DNA from: JADJNW01 sp964549655 | GTDB lineage: Bacteria > Bacteroidota > Bacteroidia > Chitinophagales > Saprospiraceae | Assembly: GCA_964549655.1 (NCBI GenBank) | Contig: CAZJXN010000072.1 | Coordinates: forward strand, 1 to 26,371 | Length of the DNA: 26,371 bases | Direction of reading: 5' to 3' | Shown: piece after piece, positions 13,736 through 22,095 of the stretch | Layout: the number at the start of each line of letters is the position of its first letter | Numbering within the stretch: the stretch's first letter is position 1 | Translations under genes and position numbers: made by a program | The notes under the pieces: model-generated | Told to the model about the DNA's origin: nothing | The model's input: the letters and a program-made list of their open reading frames with translations, nothing else | Database searches by the model: none

Positions 13736-14605
13736 TTATTCTGACACTTGCTCCAATACCCGTTGAATCAATTTTTCCACCGCTTCCGTCGGATTGGAAT
13801 GAAACGTTCCCAAAATCCGATTTGCCAAAATCACATTACAAGATATTGCCCGATGTCCCAGCACACTTGCCAAACCATAAATGCCGGCGCTTTCCATCTC
13901 AAAATTTAACAATCGCAATTTTTCATATTTGAATTCGCTTAATTGCGTTAGCATTTCCAAGTTTAATTTAGAACGCGCACGTAGCTGTCTGCCTTGCGGC
14001 GCGTAAAAACCTGGTGCTGTGAGCGTAATGCCGTGATAATCAAGTCGAATTTTACTGATTAATTCCTCGCTTGCCGCAAAAACATAAGGTGAAATAGAAA
14101 GGTCAGCAGGAAGCAAGTGTTTAATTTGCTGACAAAGACTTAACTCGCTCAGACTATTTTTGTAATCATAAAAGTGTAGTAGATTATCTAATCCAATTGC
14201 ATAATTTGAAGTTACAAAACTGCCCAGCGAAACCTCTGCCGAGAGTACTCCAGCCGTACCGATGCGGATAATGTTTAAAATTTGAGGTTCAAGATTTGGC
14301 GTTCTTGTTTGAAAATTAATATTGACAAGCGCATCCAATTCATTCAACACAATGTCAATATTATCCGTACCAATTCCCGTAGAAATAACGGTAATCCGTT
14401 TGCTGCCAAGCCAGCCCGTGTGCGTCACAAACTCTCGATGCGCCCGTTGCACATCAATTTGACTAAAATGTTTGGACACTTGCGCCACGCGATTCGGGTC
14501 TCCAACGGTGATTATGGTGTCCGCCACGTCACCTGGATGCAAATGTAAGTGATAAATACTTCCATCGGCGTTTATAACCAGTTCAGAATCAGAAATTTGT
14601 AACAT
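13736..14605 (-). CDS. Nucleoside phosphorylase (uridine phosphorylase-like)
   Basis: A 289-residue member of the PNP/UDP phosphorylase family, which splits nucleosides with phosphate into base and ribose 1-phosphate. The phosphate-binding GDPNRV motif (ITVGDPNRVAQVSKHF) is near the N-terminus. VISTGIGTDNIDIVLNEL and IIRIGTAGVLSAEVSLGSFV give the central strands. NFEMESAGIYGLASVLGHRA is the C-terminal ribose and base site with the conserved MES. The frame is open to a TTG at 14668, but ATG 14605 (MLQISDSELVINADG) gives the usual N-terminus. Uridine is the likeliest substrate by resemblance; this is not proven. It diverges from the ArsC-like gene at 14683. Confidence 0.88.
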   Translation of the reverse strand: MLQISDSELVINADGSIYHLHLHPGDVADTIITVGDPNRVAQVSKHFSQIDVQRAHREFVTHTGWLGSKRITVISTGIGTDNIDIVLNELDALVNINFQTRTPNLEPQILNIIRIGTAGVLSAEVSLGSFVTSNYAIGLDNLLHFYDYKNSLSELSLCQQIKHLLPADLSISPYVFAASEELISKIRLDYHGITLTAPGFYAPQGRQLRARSKLNLEMLTQLSEFKYEKLRLLNFEMESAGIYGLASVLGHRAISCNVILANRILGTFHSNPTEAVEKLIQRVLEQVSE

Positions 14606-14682
14606 CAAATTGAATTTTACGCTGCAATGAACGTTTACAGCAAATAAAGAATTACCTTTCGTCCCCAAACCACTAAAACGTT

Positions 14683-15030
14683 ATGAAAAAGATTTATCAT
14701 CTCTCTACCTGCAATACTTGTCAAAAAATAATCGCGGAACTCAACAACGGCGAGGATTTTGAATTGCAAGATATTAAAACCGAAAAAATTACGCCGGAAC
14801 AAGTTGATTTTATGAAATCAAAAGTCGGCTCGTATGAAGCACTCTTCAGTCGCGTGGCGATGAAATATCGAAGCAGAGGCTTGAATGAACACGAACTCAA
14901 TGAACAAGATTATCGAAATTTAATTTTGGAAGAGCATACTTTTTTGAAACGTCCAGTGATTGTAATTGATGAGGAAGTTTTTATTGGAAATGCCAAGAAG
15001 ACGATTCAATCTGTGAAAGCGATGCTTTGA
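14683..15030 (+). CDS. ArsC/Spx-family thioredoxin-like reductase
   Basis: A 115-residue protein of the ArsC/Spx fold. C10 and C13 form a CxxC in HLSTCNTCQK, and the C-terminal RPVIVIDEEVFIGNAKK matches the family's end with its cis-proline. The CxxC is the redox motif of Spx and MgsR regulators and of some arsenate reductases; a classical glutaredoxin-dependent ArsC has a single Cys. No arsenic genes (arsB, arsR) are near, so a general thiol-redox or Spx-like role is at least as likely as arsenate reduction. A possible weak promoter box TACCTTTC is at 14653-14660. Confidence 0.85.
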   Translation: MKKIYHLSTCNTCQKIIAELNNGEDFELQDIKTEKITPEQVDFMKSKVGSYEALFSRVAMKYRSRGLNEHELNEQDYRNLILEEHTFLKRPVIVIDEEVFIGNAKKTIQSVKAML

Positions 15031-15031
15031 A

Positions 15032-15060
15032 AATTAGGATATTAAGATATTAGGATATTT
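15032..15060. repeat. Three-fold TTAGGATA octanucleotide repeat
   Basis: TTAGGATA, TTAAGATA and TTAGGATA follow in register, then a T-run. The complementary type (TATCCTCC repeated) occurs at 20117-20143. It lies in the spacer before hemF. Confidence 0.55.
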
Positions 15061-15113
15061 TTCTTTGTACGCTTGATCTGTCAACAGTTTGCAGCCATCT
15101 GGCAATTACAACC

Positions 15114-16046
15114 ATGCAACAATTTAACAATATATCAATCCACCAATATAACCGAGATACTATTTCAACTTGGTTTCAAACTTTACAAAATAATATTTGC
15201 CAACAGCTTGAGGCGGTAGAGGAAGGAGCGCGTTTTCAGGAAGATAGCTGGGAGCGTCTGGGCGGTGGTGGCGGTCGAAGTCGCGTGATAGAAGGAAAAT
15301 ACATCGAAAAAGGCGGTGTCAATTTCTCAGCAGTACACGGCGAGCTATCCGAAAAAATGCAGCAAAATTTGCAATTGGAAAGTAACGAATTCTTTGCGAC
15401 TGGCGTATCCATTGTATTGCATCCTACCAATCCTTTCGTACCGATCATTCACATGAATGTGCGCTATTTTGAAACACAGCAGAATTGGTGGTTTGGCGGC
15501 GGCATTGATTTAACGCCACATTATGTTTCGCCGGAGGACGCGCGCTTCTTTCATCAGCAGTTAAAAAATGTTTGTGACCAACATCATCCCGATTATTATC
15601 CTAAATTTAAAACTTGGGCAGACGATTATTTTTTTATTAAACACCGACAGGAAACACGCGGCGTGGGTGGCATTTTTTTTGACCGATTGATTGAAAACGA
15701 GCATTTTACAAAAGAAGAAAGATTCGAATTTGTCCAAGACCTTGGGAATTCTTTTTGTCCAATCTACTTACACTTATTACAAAAAAATAAAGACGCAATA
15801 TTCGGAGAACGCGAGAAAAACTGGCAACTGCTTCGCCGAGGGCGTTACGTAGAATTTAATTTGGTATGGGATGCCGGTACGAAATTCGGCTTAGAAACAG
15901 ACGGACGCACCGAGTCTATCTTGATGAGCCTGCCGCCCTTTGCACAATGGAAATATAATTATCAAACGGAACTAAATAGCTCGGAATCCTTCACACTCGC
16001 ACATTTGCGCAAAGGCATGGACTGGCTTACTGACACAGAATCGTGA
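15114..16046 (+). CDS. hemF: Oxygen-dependent coproporphyrinogen III oxidase
   Basis: A 310-residue enzyme that converts coproporphyrinogen III to protoporphyrinogen IX with O2 in haem synthesis. The family signatures are all present: FQEDSWERLGGGGGRSRVIE near the start, ATGVSIVLHPTNPFVPIIHM, NWWFGGGIDLTPHYV, GVGGIFFDRL, and RRGRYVEFNLVWDAGTKFGL followed by GRTESILMSLPPFAQW. The length is standard. It implies aerobic haem synthesis. Its last 20 bases overlap the end of the converging lipoprotein gene (16027-16530). No other haem gene is nearby. Confidence 0.97.
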   Translation: MQQFNNISIHQYNRDTISTWFQTLQNNICQQLEAVEEGARFQEDSWERLGGGGGRSRVIEGKYIEKGGVNFSAVHGELSEKMQQNLQLESNEFFATGVSIVLHPTNPFVPIIHMNVRYFETQQNWWFGGGIDLTPHYVSPEDARFFHQQLKNVCDQHHPDYYPKFKTWADDYFFIKHRQETRGVGGIFFDRLIENEHFTKEERFEFVQDLGNSFCPIYLHLLQKNKDAIFGEREKNWQLLRRGRYVEFNLVWDAGTKFGLETDGRTESILMSLPPFAQWKYNYQTELNSSESFTLAHLRKGMDWLTDTES

Positions 16047-16530
16047 TCGGCTCCGTACGAATCCGATTACTCTTGTGTCCGGCTCTATCCATCAACTGAA
16101 TCTCGTAAGAAAAGGTGTCTTGCGGGTAACGGGTATCCGTTTGGCACACGCGCAAATCCGGAAAAATACAGCAAATATTGCCAGAGCCAATTCGATTGGG
16201 TATTAAGATCGTGACTTCTCCAGAGATGCCATTGCCGCTTCCTTGCGCTGGTATGGCAGAGACTTTATAAGGTGTAATGGTACTGTCCCGACTATCATAT
16301 AAAAAAATATTGTTAATCGAATCGTCATTGCCCAAGTCACCGTCTCCATCCGTAAAGGAAAAAAAGATAACAAGCGTGTCATTAGGTGCGGTACGACTGC
16401 CTTGTAGAATCCTGCCTTTATTCAATCCAATATATTTTAATTGTGGTTCATCTGGATAATCAGGCGGTTGGGTACAACTTATAATGCAAGAAATTGTTAC
16501 AAAAAGCAGGCAATAGTTTAAGTAATTCAT
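16027..16530 (-). CDS. Small lipoprotein of unknown function
   Basis: A 167-residue protein with a lipoprotein signal (LNYCLLFVTISCIISC, lipidated Cys probably at residue 19) followed by TQPPDYPDEPQL. The body contains FFSFTDGDGDLGNDDS, an acidic loop common in Bacteroidota surface lipoproteins that may bind calcium, and ends with a beta-rich segment (FSYEIQLMDRAGHKSNRIRT). Four or five cysteines (ICCIFPDLRVCQ) are unusual for an exported protein and suggest disulfides. The function is unknown. The gene converges on hemF and overlaps it by 20 bases. The only other neighbour is the divergent LuxE-like gene at 16587. Confidence 0.8.
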   Translation of the reverse strand: MNYLNYCLLFVTISCIISCTQPPDYPDEPQLKYIGLNKGRILQGSRTAPNDTLVIFFSFTDGDGDLGNDDSINNIFLYDSRDSTITPYKVSAIPAQGSGNGISGEVTILIPNRIGSGNICCIFPDLRVCQTDTRYPQDTFSYEIQLMDRAGHKSNRIRTEPITILCQ

Positions 16531-16586
16531 ATCAAAAAAGCTTTTAAATTCGCTATTGTAAAGTACGATTTTTTAGTCAATTATCA

Positions 16587-17585
16587 TTGAAATTGGACAA
16601 ATTAAAACAACAATTAATCAGTAAAGTTACAACTGTCCACTCCTCAAATTTTGAAGCACTGGCATTAGGAATATTTCAATATCAGGCAACTTACAATCCA
16701 ATCTACGCTCAGTATCTTCAGCTTATTCGGGTCAATCCTGCACACGTATCCTCTATAAACGCAATTCCATACTTTCCCATTCAATTTTTTAAAAATTATT
16801 TTATTCAAACGGGTATTTGGTCGCCCACTGTCATTTTTGAAAGTAGCGGCACCACGGCTCAGACGACCAGTCGGCACTTGGTGTATGATATGGAATTTTA
16901 TTTACAAAATGCGCGTCACGGTTTTCAACACTTTTATGGGGCGATCGAAAACTATTGCATATTGGCATTATTACCTTCTTATTTAGAACGCTCTTCTTCC
17001 TCTTTGGTAGCAATGGCGGCTGATTTTATTTCAAAATCCAACTATAAGCAAAGCGGTTTTTTTTTGAACGAAACTGAAAAATTGATAGAAATTTTATTGG
17101 ATGTTAAAAATAAAAACATTCCTATACTCTTATTAGGCGTAAGTTTTGCATTATTGGAATTGGCAGAGCAATATCCAATGGATTTGAACAGCATTATAAT
17201 GATGGAAACTGGAGGTATGAAAGGCCGGCGTAAGGAATTGATACGCAACGAATTACATAACAAATTATCTCAATCATTTAATCTTAGAAACATTCATTCA
17301 GAATATGGCATGACTGAATTATTTTCTCAGGCCTATTCCTCCGGCAATGGTATTTTCGCTCCGTCACCTACCATGCGTGTTTTCAGCCGTCAAATAACAG
17401 ACCCACTTTCTTTAGAGCGGATGGGCAAAACGGGGGTACTAAACATTATAGATTTGGCAAATGTAAATACCATTTCCTTCCTTGCTACCGATGATTTGTG
17501 CAAAGTGTACGCCGATGGTACTTTTGAAGTATTAGGGCGATTGAGCAATGCGGATATACGCGGCTGCAATCTTTTGGTAGATTAA
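16587..17585 (+). CDS. LuxE-like acyl-protein synthetase / acyltransferase
   Basis: A 332-residue protein resembling LuxE and PaaK-type adenylate-forming enzymes but lacking the small C-terminal domain of full acyl-CoA synthetases. It has the adenylate-binding FESSGTTAQTTSRHLV at about 84-99, METGGMKGRRKELIRNEL near 206-223, and the SEYGMTELFSQAYS loop near 237-250, which holds the YGxTE motif. LuxE activates fatty acids as acyl-AMP and transfers them to its own Cys; in Bacteroidota similar genes occur outside any light-producing operon, and the acceptor is unknown. The start appears to be TTG at 16587; no ATG or GTG fits. There are no neighbouring acyl-carrier or reductase genes. Confidence 0.82.
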   Translation: MKLDKLKQQLISKVTTVHSSNFEALALGIFQYQATYNPIYAQYLQLIRVNPAHVSSINAIPYFPIQFFKNYFIQTGIWSPTVIFESSGTTAQTTSRHLVYDMEFYLQNARHGFQHFYGAIENYCILALLPSYLERSSSSLVAMAADFISKSNYKQSGFFLNETEKLIEILLDVKNKNIPILLLGVSFALLELAEQYPMDLNSIIMMETGGMKGRRKELIRNELHNKLSQSFNLRNIHSEYGMTELFSQAYSSGNGIFAPSPTMRVFSRQITDPLSLERMGKTGVLNIIDLANVNTISFLATDDLCKVYADGTFEVLGRLSNADIRGCNLLVD

Positions 17586-17845
17586 AATGAAAATATACTT
17601 AAAATCAGACAAAAAAATAGAATAAAAAATTTGCAAGTATGGAATAAAAAATATCAAATATAGAATTTATCACATATTATTGTGCCTATATTCCAAAATA
17701 ATATTGAGCTAATACTTTGTTACAAAAGATAAATTGAGCGTCAAAACCTGCCAACATAGCGATGTAAAAAGAGTTAAAAAAGAGCCTCGTTTACTACACA
17801 CGAATCCTCGTCAAAAAATTATTTATTACAAATCTGACAATTTAT

Positions 17846-17876
17846 TTGCAGTATTCCAATAAAAAAATTACTTTTG
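17846..17876 (+). promoter_or_regulatory. Promoter upstream of the 18111 gene
   Basis: TTG at 17846-17848, 20 bases, then TACTTTTG at 17869-17876: a full match to the Bacteroidota promoter pattern. Transcription would begin near 17883, about 228 bases before ATG 18111. The stretch 17586-17845 before it is AT-rich with nothing recognisable. Confidence 0.7.
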
Positions 17877-17954
17877 TAACAAGATTGTAAGGGAAGAGAA
17901 AAAGACGCAAATATCATGTTTTGACATCGTTTTTTACAAGTTCTTTATTCTGCT

Positions 17955-17999
17955 ATGAGAAAACAGGCAGTACAATTTGTGTTTTTTAAAATTTGCTAA
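17955..17999 (+). CDS. Possible 14-residue leader ORF in the long 5' leader
   Basis: ATG AGA AAA CAG begins a 14-codon frame (MRKQAVQFVFFKIC) ending in TAA at 17997-17999, inside the predicted untranslated leader of the 18111 gene. Whether it is translated is unknown. It has no obvious amino-acid-sensing pattern. Confidence 0.25.
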   Translation: MRKQAVQFVFFKIC

Positions 18000-18110
18000 A
18001 TACGACAAGACTCAGGCTATTCTTTGAGAAAGAAAGTGTTTAAAACTAATTTTTTCAAAAGTGCTTTCTTCAACAACTATATTTTAAAATTTCAACAAAA
18101 AAGTGTAACT

Positions 18111-18662
18111 ATGAAATTAGATCAGGAAATTCAAATCATCTCTCAATGCTATGACTTATTAAGCAGAACAGATGATGCCTCTAAAGTGCGTGTTTTACAA
18201 TGGTTGTCCAGCAAGTTTCGCTTAGGGCAGTCTACGCTTACCATCTTCTCTGATGCTCCTGCTGTGGGCGTAGCCGTAGAAGAGGAGACTTCCGAAGAAA
18301 CAGTTGAACAGCCATCCTCCAATGGTGCAGATGGCGCAGGCGGTTTGGAGGGTTTTAGCTCTTTTACGGAAATGTTCAAGTATTTAAAGCCTAAGTCGGA
18401 CGCGGAAAAAGCACTTGCTGCAGCAGTATATTTGAGCAGCAAAAAGAATGTGCATGAAGTAAGTAGCGCGCAGGTGCAAAAGGAACTCAAAATGATCGAG
18501 GAGCGTGTTTCTAACATTACACAAGCGATTAGCGCATTGGTAAAAAAGAAATACGTACAGCAACTTGGAAAAGATGGCGACTCTCAGCAGGCACGAAAAA
18601 AATATAAAATAATGCCAGAAGCTGCCAAAGCTGTTACAGAAATGATGAAAAAAAGACAGTAA
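18111..18662 (+). CDS. Unknown protein with a winged-helix-like C-terminus
   Basis: A 183-residue cytoplasmic protein I do not recognise. Residues 1-40 (MKLDQEIQIISQCYDLLSRT, then ASKVRVLQWLSSKF) form a helical module of the type that counts repeats of VLxWL. An acidic, Ala/Gly-rich linker follows (residues 55-85). The C-terminal 90 residues look like a winged helix: AAVYLSSKKNVHEVSSAQVQ, then VSNITQAISALVKKKYVQQL as the recognition region, then a basic wing (KKYKIMPEAAKAV). A nucleic-acid-binding or regulatory role is inferred from that. The frame is open to 18024, but ATG 18111 starts the conserved-looking part. It has its own strong promoter and a 228-base leader, and ends at a bidirectional terminator. 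Confidence 0.75.
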   Translation: MKLDQEIQIISQCYDLLSRTDDASKVRVLQWLSSKFRLGQSTLTIFSDAPAVGVAVEEETSEETVEQPSSNGADGAGGLEGFSSFTEMFKYLKPKSDAEKALAAAVYLSSKKNVHEVSSAQVQKELKMIEERVSNITQAISALVKKKYVQQLGKDGDSQQARKKYKIMPEAAKAVTEMMKKRQ

Positions 18663-18669
18663 AATCAAC

Positions 18670-18701
18670 AGAAGAGTGACACTCTTGTGTGTCACTCTTC
18701 T
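18670..18701. terminator. Bidirectional terminator overlapping the end of the moeB-like gene
   Basis: AGAAGAGTGACA at 18670-18681 pairs perfectly with TGTCACTCTTCT at 18690-18701 around an 8-base loop. It starts 8 bases after the 18662 stop. The last codons and TGA (18692-18694) of the converging gene lie inside the right arm. The flanking T/A runs are short. Confidence 0.75.
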
Positions 18702-19816
18702 CTTATAAAAGCATTTCTCCAAGCATTAACTCCCCCTTCCAAGGTATAGAAATGCATTGCACTATGATTCCCCTGCTTTGTTAAATCTTGAATCGCCGCG
18801 ATACTTCTATTACCACTTTGGCAGTAGAACATTACACTTTTGTCTTTAGGTATTAGCTCCTGTTTTTGTAATAAAATGGGTAACGGTATCAAGATGCCAC
18901 CCAGATTAAATTGGGCGTGTTCATTGGACTCACGCACATCAATCAATTGAAAATCAATGCTATCCTGCATCATTTGTTGCAGTTGATGGACGGTTATTGT
19001 ATTGATGACAGGTAAATGATTTTGATTGCAAAAGTAATCGTAATCTATCAATTCGGTTATAACTGCATTAGTAGTTTTCTTTAATTTTATCACCCGAATT
19101 GTAAAATTAGCTGCATCAAACAGCGCTATTTTTCCTGCCAACGGCTCTCCAATACCTGTAATAATTTTTATCACTTCATTGGCTTGCAAACTTCCTATAA
19201 TCCCCGGCAAGACCCCGATGATGCCTTCTTCCGCACAATTTAACACTGTACCCAGAGTTGGTGGAGTAGGGAAGAGGTCTCTATAAGTCGCGCCCCTCGT
19301 TCCATCCGCATTCGGAATATTAAATACCGCTACTTGCCCCTCAAAGCGATGCACCGAAGCATATATGTTGATTTTATTGGTAAGCACACACGCATCATCT
19401 ATCAAGTAACGAGCGGGAAAATTATCTGTCCCATCCACTATAATCTCGTACTTCTTTATAATTTCCAGTGCATTTTCTTTTGTTAAAATAAAAGGATAAA
19501 CAGTAATATTAATATATGGATTCAATGCTTCCAACCGCTTTTTGGCAACGATTGCTTTTGATTGTCCAATATCCTCCATCGTATACAAGACTTGCCGTTG
19601 CAAATTACTCACATCCACCACATCGCCATCTACAATGCCAATGTGACCAACTCCCGCCGCCGCGAGATACAGCAAAACCGGACATCCTAAGCCGCCCGCA
19701 CCAATTATCAACACCCGTGCTGCTTTCAATTTCTCTTGCCCTTCCACTCCCATTTCCGATAACGAGATGTGCCGTGCATACCGATTCAACTCTTCCGGAC
19801 TCAACACATTATTCAT
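18692..19816 (-). CDS. moeB: MoeB/ThiF-type adenylyltransferase fused to a rhodanese domain
   Basis: A 374-residue two-domain protein. Residues 1-245 are an E1-like adenylyltransferase: ATP-binding GAGGLG (39-44), DGDVVDVSNLQRQVLY, and VDGTDNFPARYLIDDACVL. It activates the C-terminus of MoaD or ThiS as acyl-AMP. Residues 275-374 are a rhodanese domain with active-site C332 in YCQSGNRSIAA, which can pass sulfur to the carrier protein. The fusion is common in Bacteroidota and can serve molybdopterin or thiamine synthesis. The paired CxxC zinc motifs of E. coli MoeB are absent; only NCAEEG remains, a variation seen in related enzymes. No moa or thi genes are near, so the pathway is undecided. 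Confidence 0.9.
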   Translation of the reverse strand: MNNVLSPEELNRYARHISLSEMGVEGQEKLKAARVLIIGAGGLGCPVLLYLAAAGVGHIGIVDGDVVDVSNLQRQVLYTMEDIGQSKAIVAKKRLEALNPYINITVYPFILTKENALEIIKKYEIIVDGTDNFPARYLIDDACVLTNKINIYASVHRFEGQVAVFNIPNADGTRGATYRDLFPTPPTLGTVLNCAEEGIIGVLPGIIGSLQANEVIKIITGIGEPLAGKIALFDAANFTIRVIKLKKTTNAVITELIDYDYFCNQNHLPVINTITVHQLQQMMQDSIDFQLIDVRESNEHAQFNLGGILIPLPILLQKQELIPKDKSVMFYCQSGNRSIAAIQDLTKQGNHSAMHFYTLEGGVNAWRNAFIREE

Positions 19817-19906
19817 TTATGCATTATTTAATTCCTTAATTGTCAACTTGTTTTGTCTGCGAAAAATATTTATTCAAAAATGTTTCTTTCAAAGTTAAAC
19901 GAATTA

Positions 19907-20084
19907 TATATTTGTACTATAAATGTTGCGAACACAAGTGGACGGTTCGATTATAACAAGTCGCTTAGTAGCACAAAGTTGTACATAGTCGCAATGATCT
20001 CGGTCTATTTAAGAATAATGAGTGATTAATCGGTTTTTGGGATAGCCTCTCTCCGTGCTTTTTCTGGAGGGGGGCATTTTTTTG
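19907..20084 (+). ncRNA. Candidate small RNA with its own promoter box and terminator
   Basis: The spacer between two minus-strand genes holds a plus-strand unit. A -7 box TATATTTG lies at 19907-19914 (no clear -33 TTG). About 165 bases later comes a terminator: GCCTCTCTCC (20045-20054) pairs over 10 bp with GGAGGGGGGC (allowing G-U), followed by seven T ending near 20084. Between them there is no protein-like frame, but local pairing is possible (TTGCGA at 19924-19929 with TCGCAA at 19989-19994). It would start near 19921. The identity is unknown; 6S-type RNAs of this phylum are one thing to test. Confidence 0.5.
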
Positions 20085-20116
20085 TGTTCATGTGTTCAAG
20101 TCCGTAAAATGTAAAA

Positions 20117-20143
20117 GTATCCTATCCTCCTATCCTCCTATTT
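20117..20143. repeat. TATCCTCC octanucleotide repeat
   Basis: TATCC, TATCCTCC, TATCCTCC, TAT in register of eight, just downstream of the acs stop. It is the complement of the TTAGGATA type at 15032-15060. Confidence 0.5.
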
Positions 20144-20152
20144 TTTAAAACT

Positions 20153-22051
20153 TTAAACCTTTGAACTTTTAATCTCTTCCACAATTTCAGGATTCAACAA
20201 GGTCGAAATATCCCCCAAACTATCCGTTTCGCCCGATGCTACTTTTCGTAAAATACGCCGCATGATTTTACCAGAGCGCGTTTTGGGCAAGCCCGACACG
20301 ATTTGAATTTTATCCGGTTTGGCAATGGGACCAATTTCCTTGGTGACTACGTCTAAAACTTCTTTGCGAAAAGCGACTTCATCCGTAACTAATTCTGTTG
20401 TAATCACATACGCATAAATCCCTTGCCCCTTGATGTCATGCGGATAACCCACCACAGCCGATTCTACCACCAATGGATGTTCATTAATTGCATTTTCGAC
20501 CTCAGCCGTACCAATGCGATGACCAGAAACATTTATCACATCATCCACCCGACCAATGATTCTATAAAAACCATCGGCATCGCGGCGGGCACCATCGCCC
20601 GTGAAATATTTATTATCGAACGTGGAAAAATACGTTTGTCGAGCGCGCTCATGGTCGCCATACGTGGTACGGATGATAGAGGGCCACGGAAATTTAATAC
20701 ACAACATCCCTTCTACATCGTTTTCTAAAATCTCCGTTCCATTCCCATCTACCAGAATGGGTTGAATGCCCGGCAAAGGCAACGTGGCGTAACAAGGTTT
20801 AAGCGGGGTAATGTTTGCCAAAGGCGAAATCATAATGCCACCAGTCTCCGTTTGCCACCAAGTATCCACAACTGGCACTTCGCCGCGCCCAATTTTATTT
20901 TGATACCAATGCCACGCTTCTTCATTAATGGGTTCGCCCACACTGCCTAACACTTTAATACTGTTCAAATTAAAACCTTCTGCGTAATGGTCGCCCATCG
21001 CCATAAGCGCGCGAATCGCCGTCGGAGCAGTGTACAAATGGGTCACTTGTAGCTTTTCGCAAATCTGCCAAAAACGACTCGCGTCGGGATAAGTAGGAAC
21101 GCCCTCGAACATCACGGTCGTAGCACCCGCCAGCAAGGGTCCATACACAATGTAAGAATGTCCGGTCACCCAGCCAATATCCGCTGTGCACCAGTAAATG
21201 TCGCCGTCGTCGTATTGAAAAACATTTTCAAATGTATATTTGGTGTAAACCATGTAGCCACCGCAAGTGTGCACCACGCCTTTGGGTTTGCCCGTCGAAC
21301 CAGAGGTGTAGAGAATAAAAAGCATATCTTCTGCATCCATTTCCTCAGCGGGGCAGTCGGCACTTTGCGCGTCCACGGTTTCGTGCCACCAATGGTCGAG
21401 TTGAGTATTCCAAGTAATTTCGCCACCAGTATTCTTGTGAACCAACACATTTTCCACACGCTCGCAATCCATTGCAATCGCCTCATCAACAACGGCTTTT
21501 ACCGGAATTTGCTTCGCACCGCGATTATTAAAATCGGAACAAATGACCATTTTACAAGTCGAATCTTTAATTCTATCCGCCAGCGCATTTGCAGAAAAAC
21601 CCGCAAAAATTACGGAGTGAATCGCGCCAATCCGCGCACAAGCGAGCACGCCAATGGCGAGTTCGGGCACCATCGGCATATAAAAACAGACGCGGTCGCC
21701 TTTTTGAATGCCCAATGATTTCAAAGCGTTTGCTGTTTTACAAACTTCGGTGTGTAATTGTTGGTAAGTAAATATTTTATTAGGTTCGTCTGGATTATTG
21801 GGTTCCCAAATAATAGCGGTTTGGTCGCCGCGCGTCTCGAGATGTCGGTCGAGGCAGTTTTCTGTAATATTTAATTTTCCATTGATAAACCATTTTACAT
21901 CCAAATTTCTAAAATCCCATTCCAGCACTTTATCCCACTTTTTTTTCCATTGGAAGGTTTCCGCCACGTTTGCCCAGAAGCCTTCCGGGTCTTGGATGCT
22001 GTGTGCGTAAGCAGTTTGATAATCGTCGAAGGTTTTGATTCGAGTTGACAT
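20153..22051 (-). CDS. acs: Acetyl-CoA synthetase (AMP-forming)
   Basis: A 632-residue enzyme joining acetate to CoA at the cost of ATP to AMP. The P-loop-like motif is LYTSGSTGKPKGVVHTCGG. The acetate pocket region includes DTWWQTETGGIMISP. The hinge is TGDGARRDADGFYRIIGRVD, with the CoA-side DVINVSGHRIGTAEVE. Near the C-terminus, K595 in PKTRSGKIMRRILRKV is the catalytic lysine that protein acetyltransferases modify. The length is standard for Acs. The ATG at 22051 gives MSTRIKTFDDYQ. It probably supports acetate assimilation. No cobB or patZ gene adjoins it. Its upstream region holds an inverted repeat at 22096-22180. Confidence 0.97.
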   Translation of the reverse strand: MSTRIKTFDDYQTAYAHSIQDPEGFWANVAETFQWKKKWDKVLEWDFRNLDVKWFINGKLNITENCLDRHLETRGDQTAIIWEPNNPDEPNKIFTYQQLHTEVCKTANALKSLGIQKGDRVCFYMPMVPELAIGVLACARIGAIHSVIFAGFSANALADRIKDSTCKMVICSDFNNRGAKQIPVKAVVDEAIAMDCERVENVLVHKNTGGEITWNTQLDHWWHETVDAQSADCPAEEMDAEDMLFILYTSGSTGKPKGVVHTCGGYMVYTKYTFENVFQYDDGDIYWCTADIGWVTGHSYIVYGPLLAGATTVMFEGVPTYPDASRFWQICEKLQVTHLYTAPTAIRALMAMGDHYAEGFNLNSIKVLGSVGEPINEEAWHWYQNKIGRGEVPVVDTWWQTETGGIMISPLANITPLKPCYATLPLPGIQPILVDGNGTEILENDVEGMLCIKFPWPSIIRTTYGDHERARQTYFSTFDNKYFTGDGARRDADGFYRIIGRVDDVINVSGHRIGTAEVENAINEHPLVVESAVVGYPHDIKGQGIYAYVITTELVTDEVAFRKEVLDVVTKEIGPIAKPDKIQIVSGLPKTRSGKIMRRILRKVASGETDSLGDISTLLNPEIVEEIKSSKV

Positions 22052-22095
22052 AGTGATATTTAAATATTTGCTAAGTAGTAGATCAGTTTTATTTT

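Noticed and set aside
14606..14668. N-terminal extension of the nucleoside phosphorylase to TTG 14668
   Set aside because: ATG 14605 gives the family's usual N-terminus, and the extension overlaps the probable promoter region of the divergent gene.
16587..17585. Part of a lux operon because of the LuxE-like protein
   Set aside because: No luciferase, reductase or acyltransferase partner gene is near; LuxE-like genes occur in many non-luminous Bacteroidota.
18024..18110. N-terminal extension of the 18111 gene
   Set aside because: It is a Lys/Phe-rich translation of AT-rich leader from a TTG; the conserved-looking protein begins at ATG 18111.
21158..21718. 186-codon plus-strand frame inside acs
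   Set aside because: It is antisense to a highly conserved enzyme; its translation is rich in His, Phe and Cys with no domain pattern. It exists because of acs codon usage.
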